Source of the DNA: SZAS-103 sp043747745
Lineage (GTDB): Bacteria; Pseudomonadota; Gammaproteobacteria; Xanthomonadales; Xanthomonadaceae
Assembly (NCBI GenBank): GCA_043747745.1
Contig: JAYTOP010000011.1
Coordinates: 1 to 64,000, forward strand
Direction of reading: 5' to 3'
Length of the DNA: 64,000 nt
A program made the translations under genes and the position numbers. Of this stretch, positions 8,532-17,833 are shown piece after piece (positions within the stretch are counted from its first letter, which is position 1; each line of letters starts with the position of its first letter). A model generated the notes under the pieces. The model had not been told where the DNA came from, ran no database searches, and saw nothing but the letters and a program-made list of their open reading frames with translations.

Positions 8532-11033
8532 TCAGTGGTGCGACGCTTCCGGCGCGCGATCTTCCGTGAGCAGCAGTGTCTGCGGATTCGCCGGTACCCA
8601 GCCCGGCGGCGGAATGCGCGACACACCGGCCCGGTCGGCCTGGCGTTGCAACGCTTCCCATTCGCCGAACCGTGCGACATCCAGCTGGAATGGCTCGGTG
8701 TCCTCAAGCGTCTCGCTGGTCTTGCTCGGCGGGGCCTGGTTGCCGAGCCAGACGTATTGGCGCCGGAATTCCGTCGCCTCGGCTGCCATCGGCGTGCCCT
8801 TGTACAAACGCCGCAGCATTGCGCTGCTGATCATGCGCGACTGGATCGTCGCAGCGGGCGAGTGCATGCCCTTTTCCCAGAATGCGGCGCAGGCGTCGTG
8901 CAAGGCTGCGACCTTGGACAAGGCATCGCTCCCGGTGCACTGGTGCCATTCGGGGATTGCTAGGCAAGCGCGCAAGTCGCCCGCAACCCTGGTGAGGGGA
9001 TCGCTCGCTGGTGTGCAGATGCGTCTGATCGCGAGGTAGATCGGCACCGGCACGCTGTCGATGGTGTCGCGCCGCAGCGAAGTCGCCACTTCGGACTCTT
9101 CGACAACAGCCTGCATCGGTTGCAGGATCGATTGCGGCACCTGCTGATCGCGCAAGGCGGTGCGCAACAACCCGGCGAATGCAGCCGGCCGATCGTCGAA
9201 ATCTTTCGCCTGCGCCGCATGGATCACGTTCGAGGCGAGTTCCAGGTCCGTCGGATTCGAACCGCTCGGGGTGAGCGCCCAATGCACCGCGTTGTCGGGA
9301 TACAGTGCGATCAGGCGCGCGTAGAACTCCGGATGCGTGCAGGGCTGCCGCTGGACATGGCAGGCCAGCGCAAGCACGTACAGCGCAAGCGGATCGTTCG
9401 GATGGCTGTCGGACAGTCGCCGCAACACAGCTTCATGGGCCGGGCTCGACTTGCCGTCGACGCCACGCGGGATTCCAATCAGCGCAGCCGCGATCAGGCT
9501 GTCGCGATCGACCTTCGATGCGAGCCGCTCAACCTGCATCTCGCGATAGTCTTCACCCAGCTGGTCGACGATTTCGCTGACTAGCGCAACGACCACGTCG
9601 CCCTTGTTCGCCGCGCTCAGCGCCTGGCGGAATGACGTGAGCATGGCGCGTTGCGCCGACGGATCGGTGCCGACATGCTGCTTCAACCACGCAACGGCAG
9701 ATCTCGCGCTATTGGCGCGCTCGTCGCGGGACGATTCGCCAGCGGGAAAGGTGGCCGCCATCAAGCCGGCGAGTTGCTGCATGCCCGTGGCCCGCGCTGT
9801 TGCCAGCGCCCGCTGTCGATCGGCTTCGGCACGTTCGTGTTCCGCGCGCTGCCATTGCCAGCTTGTCGTCGCGAGTCCGAGCACCATCGCCGCAAGTGCA
9901 GCCATCGTCGCCAGGGTGATCGCCGGATGTCGGCTCAGGCTGCGCAACGCGCGCTCATTCCATCGCGGCTTGCGCACGCTGACGGTGTTGCCGTCGCGAT
10001 GGCGCGCGAGGTCGTCATTCAACGCGGCCACACTCTGGTAGCGCTGGCGTGGATCGACGCACAGGCACTTCAGGCAGATCGCTTCCAGATCCTTGTCGAC
10101 GGCAGCTTTGTCGACTACCGCTTTGTCGACTTCGTCCCTGTCGATCGTGGCCTTGTCGATCATTGGAACGCGTGCGCTGGGCGGCACGATGCTTCTCATC
10201 GAAGCTCGCTGCGTTTGAGCATGCGTGCCGCCGTGTCCATGCGGTGCAACACCGGTGAGCAGTTCGTGGAGGATCGCGCCCAGCGCATACACATCGGTGC
10301 GTCGACTCAATCGATGCGGGCCGATATCGATCTGCTCCGGTGCCATGTAGGCCGGGGTGCCCGACACGTCGTCCGCATCGACGCCACCGTCGTCGTCCAT
10401 GTGTCGGGCCAGACCAAAGTCGCCGATCAATGGCTGCGCATGTTCGTCGAACAGGATGTTCGCCGGCTTCAGGTCCAGATGCAGGAGGCCAAGGCTGTGT
10501 GCATACTCCACAGCGGCTCCGAGCTTGAGCAGCAAGCCCACGCTGTCGGCTTGGGACATTCGCGTTGTCGCGATGCGTTGGGCAAGTGTTTCGCCGCGCA
10601 TCAGGGGCATCGAGAAGAAATGCATGCCATCAACCGAGCCGACCTCGAACACCGGCACGATGTGCGGGTGATGCAGGCGCGCTGCGGCGCGGGCTTCGGC
10701 CATGAATCGTGCGACCGCACGCACATTGTCGGCAAGTCCGCCGACGATGAACTTCACCGCGACTTCGCGACCAAGGCTGAGCTGTCGCGCGCGGAACACC
10801 ACGCCCATGCCGCCGCGGCCGATGCGTTCGAGCAATTCGTAGTCGCCGAAGCGGCGATCGTCGGGATCGTCAAGATCCAGATCGTCCCAGAGCATCGCTT
10901 CGGGAGTGGAGTGCCCGGAAAAGCCAGCGCGTGCAATGTCGAGCAACCGAGCTTCCTCAGTTGGCGCGTCGATGCCGGTTGTGCCACCACGCGGCGCAGC
11001 GGAAGCAGAGTCTTGCTCATCGATCGTGGGCAT
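8532..11033 (-). CDS. transmembrane Ser/Thr protein kinase (Hanks type) linked to an ECF sigma factor
   Basis: An 833-residue membrane kinase. The kinase domain (about 64-345) has GRGGMG glycine loop, Lys94 in VAVK, HLDLKPAN (Asp187; the usual Arg of HRD is Leu) and DFG at 205-207. Residues 291-315 form a charged VDKA-type repeat inserted in the C-lobe. A single hydrophobic span (about 370-391) is followed by a 440-residue outer domain with many paired Cys residues, ending in W-V-P-x-N-P-Q-T-L-L-L-T-E. This outer domain is a paralogue of the exported protein encoded at 11802-12908. The start codon overlaps the stop of the sigma gene by one base (TGATG), so the two are translationally coupled. 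By analogy with kinase/ECF pairs, it likely phosphorylates the sigma factor on an outside signal. Confidence 0.88.
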   Translation of the reverse strand: MPTIDEQDSASAAPRGGTTGIDAPTEEARLLDIARAGFSGHSTPEAMLWDDLDLDDPDDRRFGDYELLERIGRGGMGVVFRARQLSLGREVAVKFIVGGLADNVRAVARFMAEARAAARLHHPHIVPVFEVGSVDGMHFFSMPLMRGETLAQRIATTRMSQADSVGLLLKLGAAVEYAHSLGLLHLDLKPANILFDEHAQPLIGDFGLARHMDDDGGVDADDVSGTPAYMAPEQIDIGPHRLSRRTDVYALGAILHELLTGVAPHGHGGTHAQTQRASMRSIVPPSARVPMIDKATIDRDEVDKAVVDKAAVDKDLEAICLKCLCVDPRQRYQSVAALNDDLARHRDGNTVSVRKPRWNERALRSLSRHPAITLATMAALAAMVLGLATTSWQWQRAEHERAEADRQRALATARATGMQQLAGLMAATFPAGESSRDERANSARSAVAWLKQHVGTDPSAQRAMLTSFRQALSAANKGDVVVALVSEIVDQLGEDYREMQVERLASKVDRDSLIAAALIGIPRGVDGKSSPAHEAVLRRLSDSHPNDPLALYVLALACHVQRQPCTHPEFYARLIALYPDNAVHWALTPSGSNPTDLELASNVIHAAQAKDFDDRPAAFAGLLRTALRDQQVPQSILQPMQAVVEESEVATSLRRDTIDSVPVPIYLAIRRICTPASDPLTRVAGDLRACLAIPEWHQCTGSDALSKVAALHDACAAFWEKGMHSPAATIQSRMISSAMLRRLYKGTPMAAEATEFRRQYVWLGNQAPPSKTSETLEDTEPFQLDVARFGEWEALQRQADRAGVSRIPPPGWVPANPQTLLLTEDRAPEASHH
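10089..10163. repeat. imperfect tandem repeat coding for VDKA-type units in the kinase
   Basis: Five imperfect 12-18-base units built around ttgtcga(c/t) encode Asp-Lys pairs (IDKATIDRDEVDKAVVDKAA). It lies in the kinase C-lobe where the family normally has a short loop, and likely varies in copy number among strains. Confidence 0.7.
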
Positions 11034-11710
11034 CACGAGCCTCCTTCGGAACCCAATACGACGCGCAGAGCATCCAGATCCGCGGCAGCATGCTCGGCAT
11101 CGATACTCAACTCCGCAAGCGCCGAGCGCACCGCTTTCTGGAAGCGCTCGCGCAGACGTTTCAGCTGCACCGCGAGCGTGTTCGGCGCCACCCCCAACCG
11201 CGCGCCGAGTGCGGCCAACTCGCCATGTTCGGGCGTTTCCGACAACCACGGTTGCAATGCCGCAAAGATCTCGCCGCGTCCATTGCCCTCATAGTCGCCG
11301 CGCAATTCCGTTAGCGCGGTGCGGGTCAAGCACAGTGCGAACTCCAGGTCGAACTGACGTTCCGGCGTGTGGCCGTGGTCACTCTCTTCGACGGCCACTC
11401 CCATCACCTCGAAGCGTCGATGCCCCGCGTCGCTCTGCATCGCCAGGAAGCGCTTGAGCAACACCAGCAGGAAGCGCCGGAAACTGCCGACCTCCGGATC
11501 AGCACGCGACCACCAACCATCGCGCATCGAGCGCAGCAAAAATTCCTGGGCCAGATCCTCCGCATCACGCGCGAGCGCGCTGCGCCGAAAGAATCCGATG
11601 ATCGCAGGTCGGTAGTTGCGCACCAGATCGCTCCAGGCGGCGGCGACCTCGCCCGGTTGCCGGTCGCTGGCCCGGATCAGACTCCAGCGCGTGGTGGGAA
11701 ACACTGCCAT
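11033..11710 (-). CDS. ECF-type RNA polymerase sigma factor (kinase-associated)
   Basis: A 225-residue sigma-70 family member with region 2 (about 15-90, including AEDLAQEFLLRSM) and region 4 (about 150-215, LGVAPNTLAVQLKRLRERFQ helix-turn-helix). The N-terminus MAVFPTTRWSLIRASDR is typical of the ECF groups that are encoded beside Ser/Thr kinases and have no anti-sigma factor. The neighbour downstream is such a kinase, coupled by a one-base overlap; the neighbour 91 bases upstream encodes an exported paralogue of the kinase outer domain. In known kinase-linked ECF systems the kinase phosphorylates the sigma factor and so switches it on; that mechanism is inferred here. Target promoters cannot be told from the window. 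Confidence 0.85.
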   Translation of the reverse strand: MAVFPTTRWSLIRASDRQPGEVAAAWSDLVRNYRPAIIGFFRRSALARDAEDLAQEFLLRSMRDGWWSRADPEVGSFRRFLLVLLKRFLAMQSDAGHRRFEVMGVAVEESDHGHTPERQFDLEFALCLTRTALTELRGDYEGNGRGEIFAALQPWLSETPEHGELAALGARLGVAPNTLAVQLKRLRERFQKAVRSALAELSIDAEHAAADLDALRVVLGSEGGS

Positions 11711-11801
11711 GTGCCGCGACCTCGTGACGGATGAGCGGCGAACCGGACACGTCGCAGGCCCGCGCGTGGATCGACGCGCGGGCTCTTGATGCGCCGCCAG
11801 T

Positions 11802-12908
11802 CTACTTCGCAGGCACTGCCGGAGTGCGCTCCTCCGTCAGCAACAACGTCTGCGGGTTTTTCGGTACCCAGTTTGCCGGCGGCGTGCGCGTCTTGCCCAT
11901 CCGTTCCAGAGCGCGCTCCGCCGCTTCCCATTCGCCAAACACGGCGACTTCATTCTGCTTCTGTTCCTGCCAGGCAACCTTGCTGGCTTCGAGCTGATCG
12001 CCGCCCCACACGTAGTCGCGACGCAATTGCTTTGCGGCAATTTCTTCCGGCATGCCCTTGAACAGGCGCCGCAACATCGCGCTGCCGATCATGCGGCTGA
12101 CGATCGAGCCGCTGCGATCGTTTACGAAAAGGCGACCGACCGCGATGCAATCATCCCGACGTTGCGCGACCACCCCCTTGCACATCGGCAGCACGGTGCC
12201 GATCTTCGCCAACATCACCTGATCCACTGCGTTGCGGCGCAACAGCAGCGCCAGTTCGCGTGGGTCGGTACCGGGCCGCGTCGACGGCGCCGGCTGGTTG
12301 GCGAGTGCCGTGCGCAGGATGCGGACGACATCGCGAAGATGCGTGTCCGCCTGGGGCGCCGCGGCGGCCGCATGCAACTGCGCATCGCTGGGCGCAGCGC
12401 CATTCGGCAACATCAGCCAGTGCACGGCATTGTCAGGCGCGATCCTCACGAGGGCATCGTAATGCTCCGGATGCGCGCAAGGCCCGGTCTGCATCTGGCA
12501 GGACAGCGCCAACGTGAACAATGCGAGTGGATCGCGGCCGAATACATTGGCGAGGTGCTGCTCGACGTCCGCGTTGCCATCGATCTGCCTGTTTTCCATC
12601 TCTTTGGGCAGGTCCAGCGACTCCACATCGTTGGGCATGCCCAGCAACACCGCGGCAATCAGGCTGTCGCGATCTTTGTTCTGTGCGAGCCGCTTCCACT
12701 GCTGCTGGCGATACTCGGCGCGCAGGTCTTTTGCCGCCTGCTCGAGTGCGACCGGTGTCGCGACGCTCGCCTCTTCCAGCGTCTTGGCGCTGGCGGGCGA
12801 CGGCAGCGCGCCAGCGAAGCCGAGCAGGCCGGCGGCCAGCATGACAGCCGTGGCGAGGATATTTCGATGCAATGACGAGGCGCTGCGATTCAAGTAGTGA
12901 ATGTTCAT
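11802..12908 (-). CDS. exported paralogue of the Ser/Thr kinase outer domain
   Basis: A 368-residue protein of unknown function. The ATG at 12908 has a TGGAG six bases upstream and opens a signal peptide that ends about ASA-K near residue 42. The mature part aligns with the outer domain of the kinase at 8532-11033 over its length: DRDSLIAA, DPLALFTLAL/DPLALYVLAL, PDNAVHW, SRMIGSAMLRRLFKG/SRMISSAMLRRLYKG, FGEWEA, and the shared ending NPQTLLLTE. Cys residues around the CQMQTGPC segment are conserved with CHVQRQPC in the kinase. It has no membrane anchor other than the signal peptide, so it should be periplasmic. It is first in an operon with the sigma factor and the kinase, which suggests it is a co-sensor, ligand carrier or decoy of the kinase. 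No known domain recognised. Confidence 0.8.
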   Translation of the reverse strand: MNIHYLNRSASSLHRNILATAVMLAAGLLGFAGALPSPASAKTLEEASVATPVALEQAAKDLRAEYRQQQWKRLAQNKDRDSLIAAVLLGMPNDVESLDLPKEMENRQIDGNADVEQHLANVFGRDPLALFTLALSCQMQTGPCAHPEHYDALVRIAPDNAVHWLMLPNGAAPSDAQLHAAAAAPQADTHLRDVVRILRTALANQPAPSTRPGTDPRELALLLRRNAVDQVMLAKIGTVLPMCKGVVAQRRDDCIAVGRLFVNDRSGSIVSRMIGSAMLRRLFKGMPEEIAAKQLRRDYVWGGDQLEASKVAWQEQKQNEVAVFGEWEAAERALERMGKTRTPPANWVPKNPQTLLLTEERTPAVPAK

Positions 12909-13271
12909 GACGACTCCAGGATTGAGGGTGGCCGGCACATCCTCGATGCACCGTCATCTCATCAATAGGGCGAGCCAGCCAACGATGACAGGCGCGGCGA
13001 CATGCTGCGTGGAATCCCGGCGACGACCTCGCATCGGGACGCGAATACGTCGCTTTTTCGGTTCATATAGGGAAGCGCACACTCGGGACTCTCCCTCGTC
13101 GCCGGTGGTCGGTTGGCATCTGCGCGCGCGCCATGCTGGCAATCGATCTATATGCGTCGAAGCGGCGTCGGATCCAGCTGGCCAAAATCAGCGTCACGCC
13201 ACAGAGTGCGGACGGCGAATGGGCAACAATGCCGCCATGTACCGACATGTCACCGCCAGGCACGAAACATC
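12909..13271. other. intergenic region between the exported-sensor operon and the PAS-GGDEF-EAL gene
   Basis: About 360 bases separate two divergent genes. It should contain the promoter of the sensor-sigma-kinase operon and that of the downstream c-di-GMP gene. I could not identify a convincing -35/-10 pair, hairpin or repeat; no open frame here resembles a protein. Confidence 0.4.
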
Positions 13272-16200
13272 ATGATGCAGTTACGCATGGCCAGCGCCGA
13301 CGCGACCGGAAACCAGGCAGCGATTCTCGATGCGCTGCCGGCGCACATCGCGCTGCTCGATGCGAGCGGAACCATCGCTTCGGTGAAGAAGGCGTGGCGG
13401 CAGTTCGGCGATGTGAACGGGCTGCACAGCCCGGGGCATGAGGTCGGGGTCGATTACCTTTCCATTTGCGACAACGCGCTGGGCGCCGACGCGCCACTCG
13501 CGCATCGCGTCGCGGCCGGCCTGCGCACGGTGCTGCAAGGCACCGCGGCGCATTTCTCGACCGAATATCCCTGCCATTCGCCGTCGAAACGACGCTGGTT
13601 CGTGATGACGGCGACGCCGCTGTCCGACGACCATCCGGATGGCGCTGTCGTCATGCATGTGGATGTGACGGCGGAGCGGCAGGCCGAAACGAACCTGCGC
13701 ATCAGCGAGGCGCGGTTCCGCGAGATGGCCGAAAGCATCCAAGACGTGCTGTTCCTGCGCGATGCGGGCAGCGGTCGCGTGCTGTACGTCAGTCCCGCCT
13801 ATGAAGACGTCTGGGGCCGCAGCTGCGAAAGCATGTACGCGGAGCCGGAATCATGGGCGGAAGCGATCCATCCGGACGACCTGGAATCGACGCTGGAGGC
13901 CCACCGAAGAGGAATGTCATCGCAGTCGATGTTCGAGTACCGGATCATCCATTCCGATGGTTCGATCCGGTGGATCCAGTCCAGGCGCTATCCGGTCAGG
14001 GACGATGCCGGCAACATCGTGCGCATCACCGGCGTCGCCAGGGACATCACCGATCGCAAACAGACCGAACAGGAATTGCGCGAAAGCGAACGTCGCTTCA
14101 GCGGTATGCTGGAAAACATCGAACTGGCCTCGGTCATGCTCGATCGCGAAGCGCGGATCACCTATTGCAACGACTATCTGCTTCGGCTGACCGGCTGGCG
14201 ACTCGATGAAGTGATCGGCACGAACTGGTTCGAGACGTTCATGCCGCCATCGCTCGGCGACATGCGGCCCGTCTTCCAGTCGCTGCTCGCCAATGCCCCG
14301 GAAACATGGCATCGCGAGAGCGAAATCCTGACCCGCGCGGGCGGGCGCCGCCTCATCCGCTGGAACAACTCAGTGCTCCGGTCCGGCACGGGCGAGGTGA
14401 TCGGAACCGCGAGCATCGGCGAGGACATCACCGAGCAGAAACAGGCCGAGATCAGGATCAAGCACCTGAACCGGGTCCAGGCGGTGCTGAGCGGAATCAA
14501 TGCCCTCATCGTGCGCGCGCGCGATCGCGATGAACTGTTCCGCGAAGCGTGCCAGATCGCGGTCGATGCAGGCGGCTTCCGCATGTCGATGATCAGCATC
14601 CTGGATCATGGCGCGCAACGCATCGTCCCGGTCGCATCGGCGGGCAAGGACGAGCACATCATGGCCCTGGTCAGGGAGCTGCTCGCATCGAGCGACCGTG
14701 CGCAGAACTCGTTGGTCGCGCATGCGATCAGGGAGAGGAAAGCCATCGTCTCCAACGATTCCCAGAGCGATCCCAGGGTCCTGCTTGGGCAAAAATACGC
14801 CGAGGCCGGGGTCCGCTCGCTGGTGGTCCTGCCGCTGTTGGTCGCCGATGAGGCGGTTGGCGTGCTCGTGCTGTATGCAAGCGAAGTCTCATTCTTCCAC
14901 GATGAAGAGATGGAACTGCTGACCGAGCTAGCCGGCGACATCGCCTTCGCGATCGACCACATCGGGAAGGCGGAAAGACTCAAATACCTCGCCTACTACG
15001 ATTCGATCACCGGCTTCGCCAACCAGTCGCTGTTCCTTGAGCGCCTGCAGGAGAAGCTGCTCTCGCGACGCGACGAACTGCACAAGCTGGCCGTCTTCGT
15101 GCTCGACATCGAACGATTCAAGTCGATCAACGATGCGTTGGGGCGCAAGGCGGGTGACGAATTGCTCAAGCTGATCGCCGAGCGCCTCGTGCAGGTCGGC
15201 GGCGGCGATGCGAGCCGTTTCGCGCGCCTCGGGGCGGATCGCTATGCGATCGTCGCCACCGGCATGGACAACGTCGAGCAGGTCGGTCGCTATGCCGAGC
15301 AGCGGCTGGACGCGGCGTTCCGTGCGCCCTTCCGGGTTGAAGGCCACGACCTGCGAATCTTCGTCAAGGTCGGCATCGCCCTGTTCCCCGATGACGGCAC
15401 TGACGCCGACGCGCTGTTGCGCCACGCGGAAGCGGCGCTGAAGAAGGCCAAGACGAGTGGCGAGCGCTATCTCTTCTTCACCCAGAAGATGACCGAGCGC
15501 GTCGCCGAACGCCTGTCGCTGGAGAACAGGTTGCGGCATGCGCTCGACAAAGATGAATTCGTGCTGCATTACCAGCCCAAGGTGAACCTCGACAGCGGCC
15601 TGCTCACGAGCGCGGAGGCGCTGATCCGGTGGAACGATCCACAATCCGGCCTTGTCCCACCTCTCCAGTTCATCCCGATCCTGGAAGAGACCGGATTGAT
15701 CCATGAAGTCGGAAAGTGGGCGCTGCGCAAGGCGATCGAGGACTACCTGTGCTGGCGTAACGCGGGCCTTGCGGCTGTGCGCATCGCGGTCAACGTCTCA
15801 CCGCTGCAGCTGCGTAATCGCGGCTTCATCGCCGAGATCGAACAGGTGCTGGGCATCGACGCACATGCCCGGGATGGTCTGGAACTGGAGATCACCGAAA
15901 GCCTGATCATGGAAAACGTCAAGCACAGCATCGCGAGCCTGGATGCGATCCGCGCGATGGGCGTCACCATCGCCATCGACGACTTCGGCACCGGCTTCTC
16001 CTCGCTCAGCTACCTGTCCAAGCTGCCGGTGGACACGCTGAAGATCGACCGCTCCTTCATCATCGACATGACCGCGGGACCCGAAGGGCTGTCGCTCGTC
16101 TCGGCGATCATCAACCTGGCGCATTCGCTGAAACTCAAGGTCGTCGCTGAAGGCGTCGAGACCGAAGAGCAATCGCGCCTGCTGCGGTTGCTGCGTTGCG

Positions 16201-16289
16201 ACGAGATGCAGGGCTACCTGTTCAGCAAGCCGGTACCGGCGGACGTCTTCAAAGCACGATTCCTGGCTCCGACAGCGCCAGCCGCTTAA
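13272..16289 (+). CDS. PAS/GAF sensor protein with degenerate GGDEF and intact EAL domain
   Basis: About 1005 residues, soluble. Three PAS-type domains (about 10-130, 145-270 and 275-395) precede a GAF domain (about 415-565), a GGDEF domain and an EAL domain. The GGDEF signature is degenerate (RLGADRYAI), so cyclase activity is unlikely. The EAL domain keeps the usual catalytic residues: AEALIRW, NVSPLQL, LEITESLI, DDFGTGFSS, LKIDRSFI and VVAEGVET, so it should hydrolyse c-di-GMP in response to signals sensed by PAS/GAF. The start ATG at 13272 is a choice among 13272, 13275 and 13287; none has a strong ribosome site, and the long frame upstream to 13113 lacks family resemblance. A second GGDEF-EAL gene follows 50 bases later in the same direction. 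Confidence 0.85.
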   Translation: MMQLRMASADATGNQAAILDALPAHIALLDASGTIASVKKAWRQFGDVNGLHSPGHEVGVDYLSICDNALGADAPLAHRVAAGLRTVLQGTAAHFSTEYPCHSPSKRRWFVMTATPLSDDHPDGAVVMHVDVTAERQAETNLRISEARFREMAESIQDVLFLRDAGSGRVLYVSPAYEDVWGRSCESMYAEPESWAEAIHPDDLESTLEAHRRGMSSQSMFEYRIIHSDGSIRWIQSRRYPVRDDAGNIVRITGVARDITDRKQTEQELRESERRFSGMLENIELASVMLDREARITYCNDYLLRLTGWRLDEVIGTNWFETFMPPSLGDMRPVFQSLLANAPETWHRESEILTRAGGRRLIRWNNSVLRSGTGEVIGTASIGEDITEQKQAEIRIKHLNRVQAVLSGINALIVRARDRDELFREACQIAVDAGGFRMSMISILDHGAQRIVPVASAGKDEHIMALVRELLASSDRAQNSLVAHAIRERKAIVSNDSQSDPRVLLGQKYAEAGVRSLVVLPLLVADEAVGVLVLYASEVSFFHDEEMELLTELAGDIAFAIDHIGKAERLKYLAYYDSITGFANQSLFLERLQEKLLSRRDELHKLAVFVLDIERFKSINDALGRKAGDELLKLIAERLVQVGGGDASRFARLGADRYAIVATGMDNVEQVGRYAEQRLDAAFRAPFRVEGHDLRIFVKVGIALFPDDGTDADALLRHAEAALKKAKTSGERYLFFTQKMTERVAERLSLENRLRHALDKDEFVLHYQPKVNLDSGLLTSAEALIRWNDPQSGLVPPLQFIPILEETGLIHEVGKWALRKAIEDYLCWRNAGLAAVRIAVNVSPLQLRNRGFIAEIEQVLGIDAHARDGLELEITESLIMENVKHSIASLDAIRAMGVTIAIDDFGTGFSSLSYLSKLPVDTLKIDRSFIIDMTAGPEGLSLVSAIINLAHSLKLKVVAEGVETEEQSRLLRLLRCDEMQGYLFSKPVPADVFKARFLAPTAPAA

Positions 16290-16339
16290 CGCAGCCTGCC
16301 GTTCCGCAACCCCACGCACGCTCGACGCGATGGGCCGTC

Positions 16340-17833
16340 ATGTGCGTGCCGTCACGGTGCAGCCGGCCGCTCTCCCCACCAGGTCACGAAACTCGCGAGT
16401 TCGTACAGCGCGTCGGCGACGGGATAGTTGTCGAGCGCACGGGTCGTCGAGTCATGCACGACGCGCTGACTGGCCTGCCCAATCGCGGCTATCTGCGCGA
16501 TCGCCTCGAACGTGTGCTCGGCCTCATCAGGCGCGACCTCGAACGATGCTGCGCGCTGCTGTTCATGGACGTGGGCCGCTTCAAAGTCATCAACGACAGC
16601 CTCGGCCATCTCGTTGGCAATGCCGTACTGAAGGAAGTCGCGCGCCGGCTGCTCACCTGCGTGCGCGATGAGGACGTGGTCGCACGGCTGTCCGGCGACG
16701 AGTTCGCGATCCTGCTGGAGGACGTGCCGCTCCCTGCGACCGCGGTGAAAGTCGCGCAACGCATCCTCGCCGCGATGGCCAAAGCCTTCGCGCTGGGCGA
16801 AACCGAACTTGTGTTCTCGGCGAGCATCGGCATTGCTGTCGGCGACGACCGTCATCATCTGGCCGACGAAGTCCTGCGCGATGCCGACACCGCGATGTAC
16901 CGCGCGAAGAACCTCGGCCGCGCGCGTTTCGAGTTGTTCGACGCATCGATGCAGCAGGCCGCACACGATGTGCTGCAGCTGGAGGGCGAGCTGCGCGTGG
17001 CGTCGCAACACGACCAGTTCGAACCCTGGTTCCAGCCAATCATCCGCCTGTACACCGGTGAAACCACGGGCTACGAAGCGCTGATCCGCTGGAACCATCC
17101 GACCCGCGGCGTGCTCGCCGCGGGCGCATTCCTGAAAGTCGCCGAAGACAACGGCAGCATCGAAGCGATCGACTGGCGGATGTACGAACTCAGTTGCGGG
17201 CTGGCGACCCGGCTGGTCGGCAGCGGCATGCACCTGACCATCAACGTCTCGCCGCGCCATTTCCGCCGCGCCGAATTCGGTCCGCGCCTGCTGAAGACGC
17301 TCGAACGCACGGGTTTGCCGCCGGAGTGCCTGCTGCTCGAACTCACCGAGGGCTCGCTGATCGAGCATCCCGACCAGGTGCGCGCCACCCTCGAACAGCT
17401 CCGCGACGAAGGCATCGGTGCCGTGCTGGACGATTTCGGCACCGGCTACTCATCGTTGAGCTACCTGCACACCTTCCAGCTACAGATGCTGAAGATCGAC
17501 TGCGCCTTCGTGGCCGAACTCGGCAAGGAAGGCAGGAGCAGCAGCGCCTCCGTGGTCGCCGCGGTGCTCGCACTCGCGCAGGCGCTGGACATGACCGTGG
17601 TCGCCGAAGGCATCGAGACCGAAGAGCAGCGCGCCGTGCTGCTCGCGCTGGGTTGCAGGCTGGGACAAGGCTACCTGCTCGGCCGCCCTGCACCGCTGGC
17701 GCATTGGCTGCCGGGCGACCGCCGGGGGCGGCTGACCGCGATGCCTGTCAGCCCGCGGTGGCCAGCCGGGCGCCGGATGCGCGCGCAGGCGCCGGCACAT
17801 CCGCGGCGAGGAACGGCGACACCTCGGCCATGA
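16340..17833 (+). CDS. GGDEF-EAL protein, c-di-GMP synthase/phosphodiesterase
   Basis: About 497 residues. The GGDEF domain has RLSGDEFAILL (an active-type SGDEF) and the EAL domain has YEALIRW, NVSPRHF, LELTEGSLI, DDFGTGYSS, LKIDCAFV and VVAEGIET, so both activities are possible. Nearly nothing precedes the GGDEF domain: about 38 residues from ATG 16340, or none from ATG 16454. No good ribosome site precedes either start, and relatives normally have a sensory domain here, so the gene may be N-terminally shortened or depend on the upstream gene for translation. The C-terminal 30 residues are Arg/Pro-rich and overlap the 3' end of the convergent hydrolase gene by 86 bases, which suggests a read-through extension. 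Confidence 0.78.
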   Translation: MCVPSRCSRPLSPPGHETREFVQRVGDGIVVERTGRRVMHDALTGLPNRGYLRDRLERVLGLIRRDLERCCALLFMDVGRFKVINDSLGHLVGNAVLKEVARRLLTCVRDEDVVARLSGDEFAILLEDVPLPATAVKVAQRILAAMAKAFALGETELVFSASIGIAVGDDRHHLADEVLRDADTAMYRAKNLGRARFELFDASMQQAAHDVLQLEGELRVASQHDQFEPWFQPIIRLYTGETTGYEALIRWNHPTRGVLAAGAFLKVAEDNGSIEAIDWRMYELSCGLATRLVGSGMHLTINVSPRHFRRAEFGPRLLKTLERTGLPPECLLLELTEGSLIEHPDQVRATLEQLRDEGIGAVLDDFGTGYSSLSYLHTFQLQMLKIDCAFVAELGKEGRSSSASVVAAVLALAQALDMTVVAEGIETEEQRAVLLALGCRLGQGYLLGRPAPLAHWLPGDRRGRLTAMPVSPRWPAGRRMRAQAPAHPRRGTATPRP

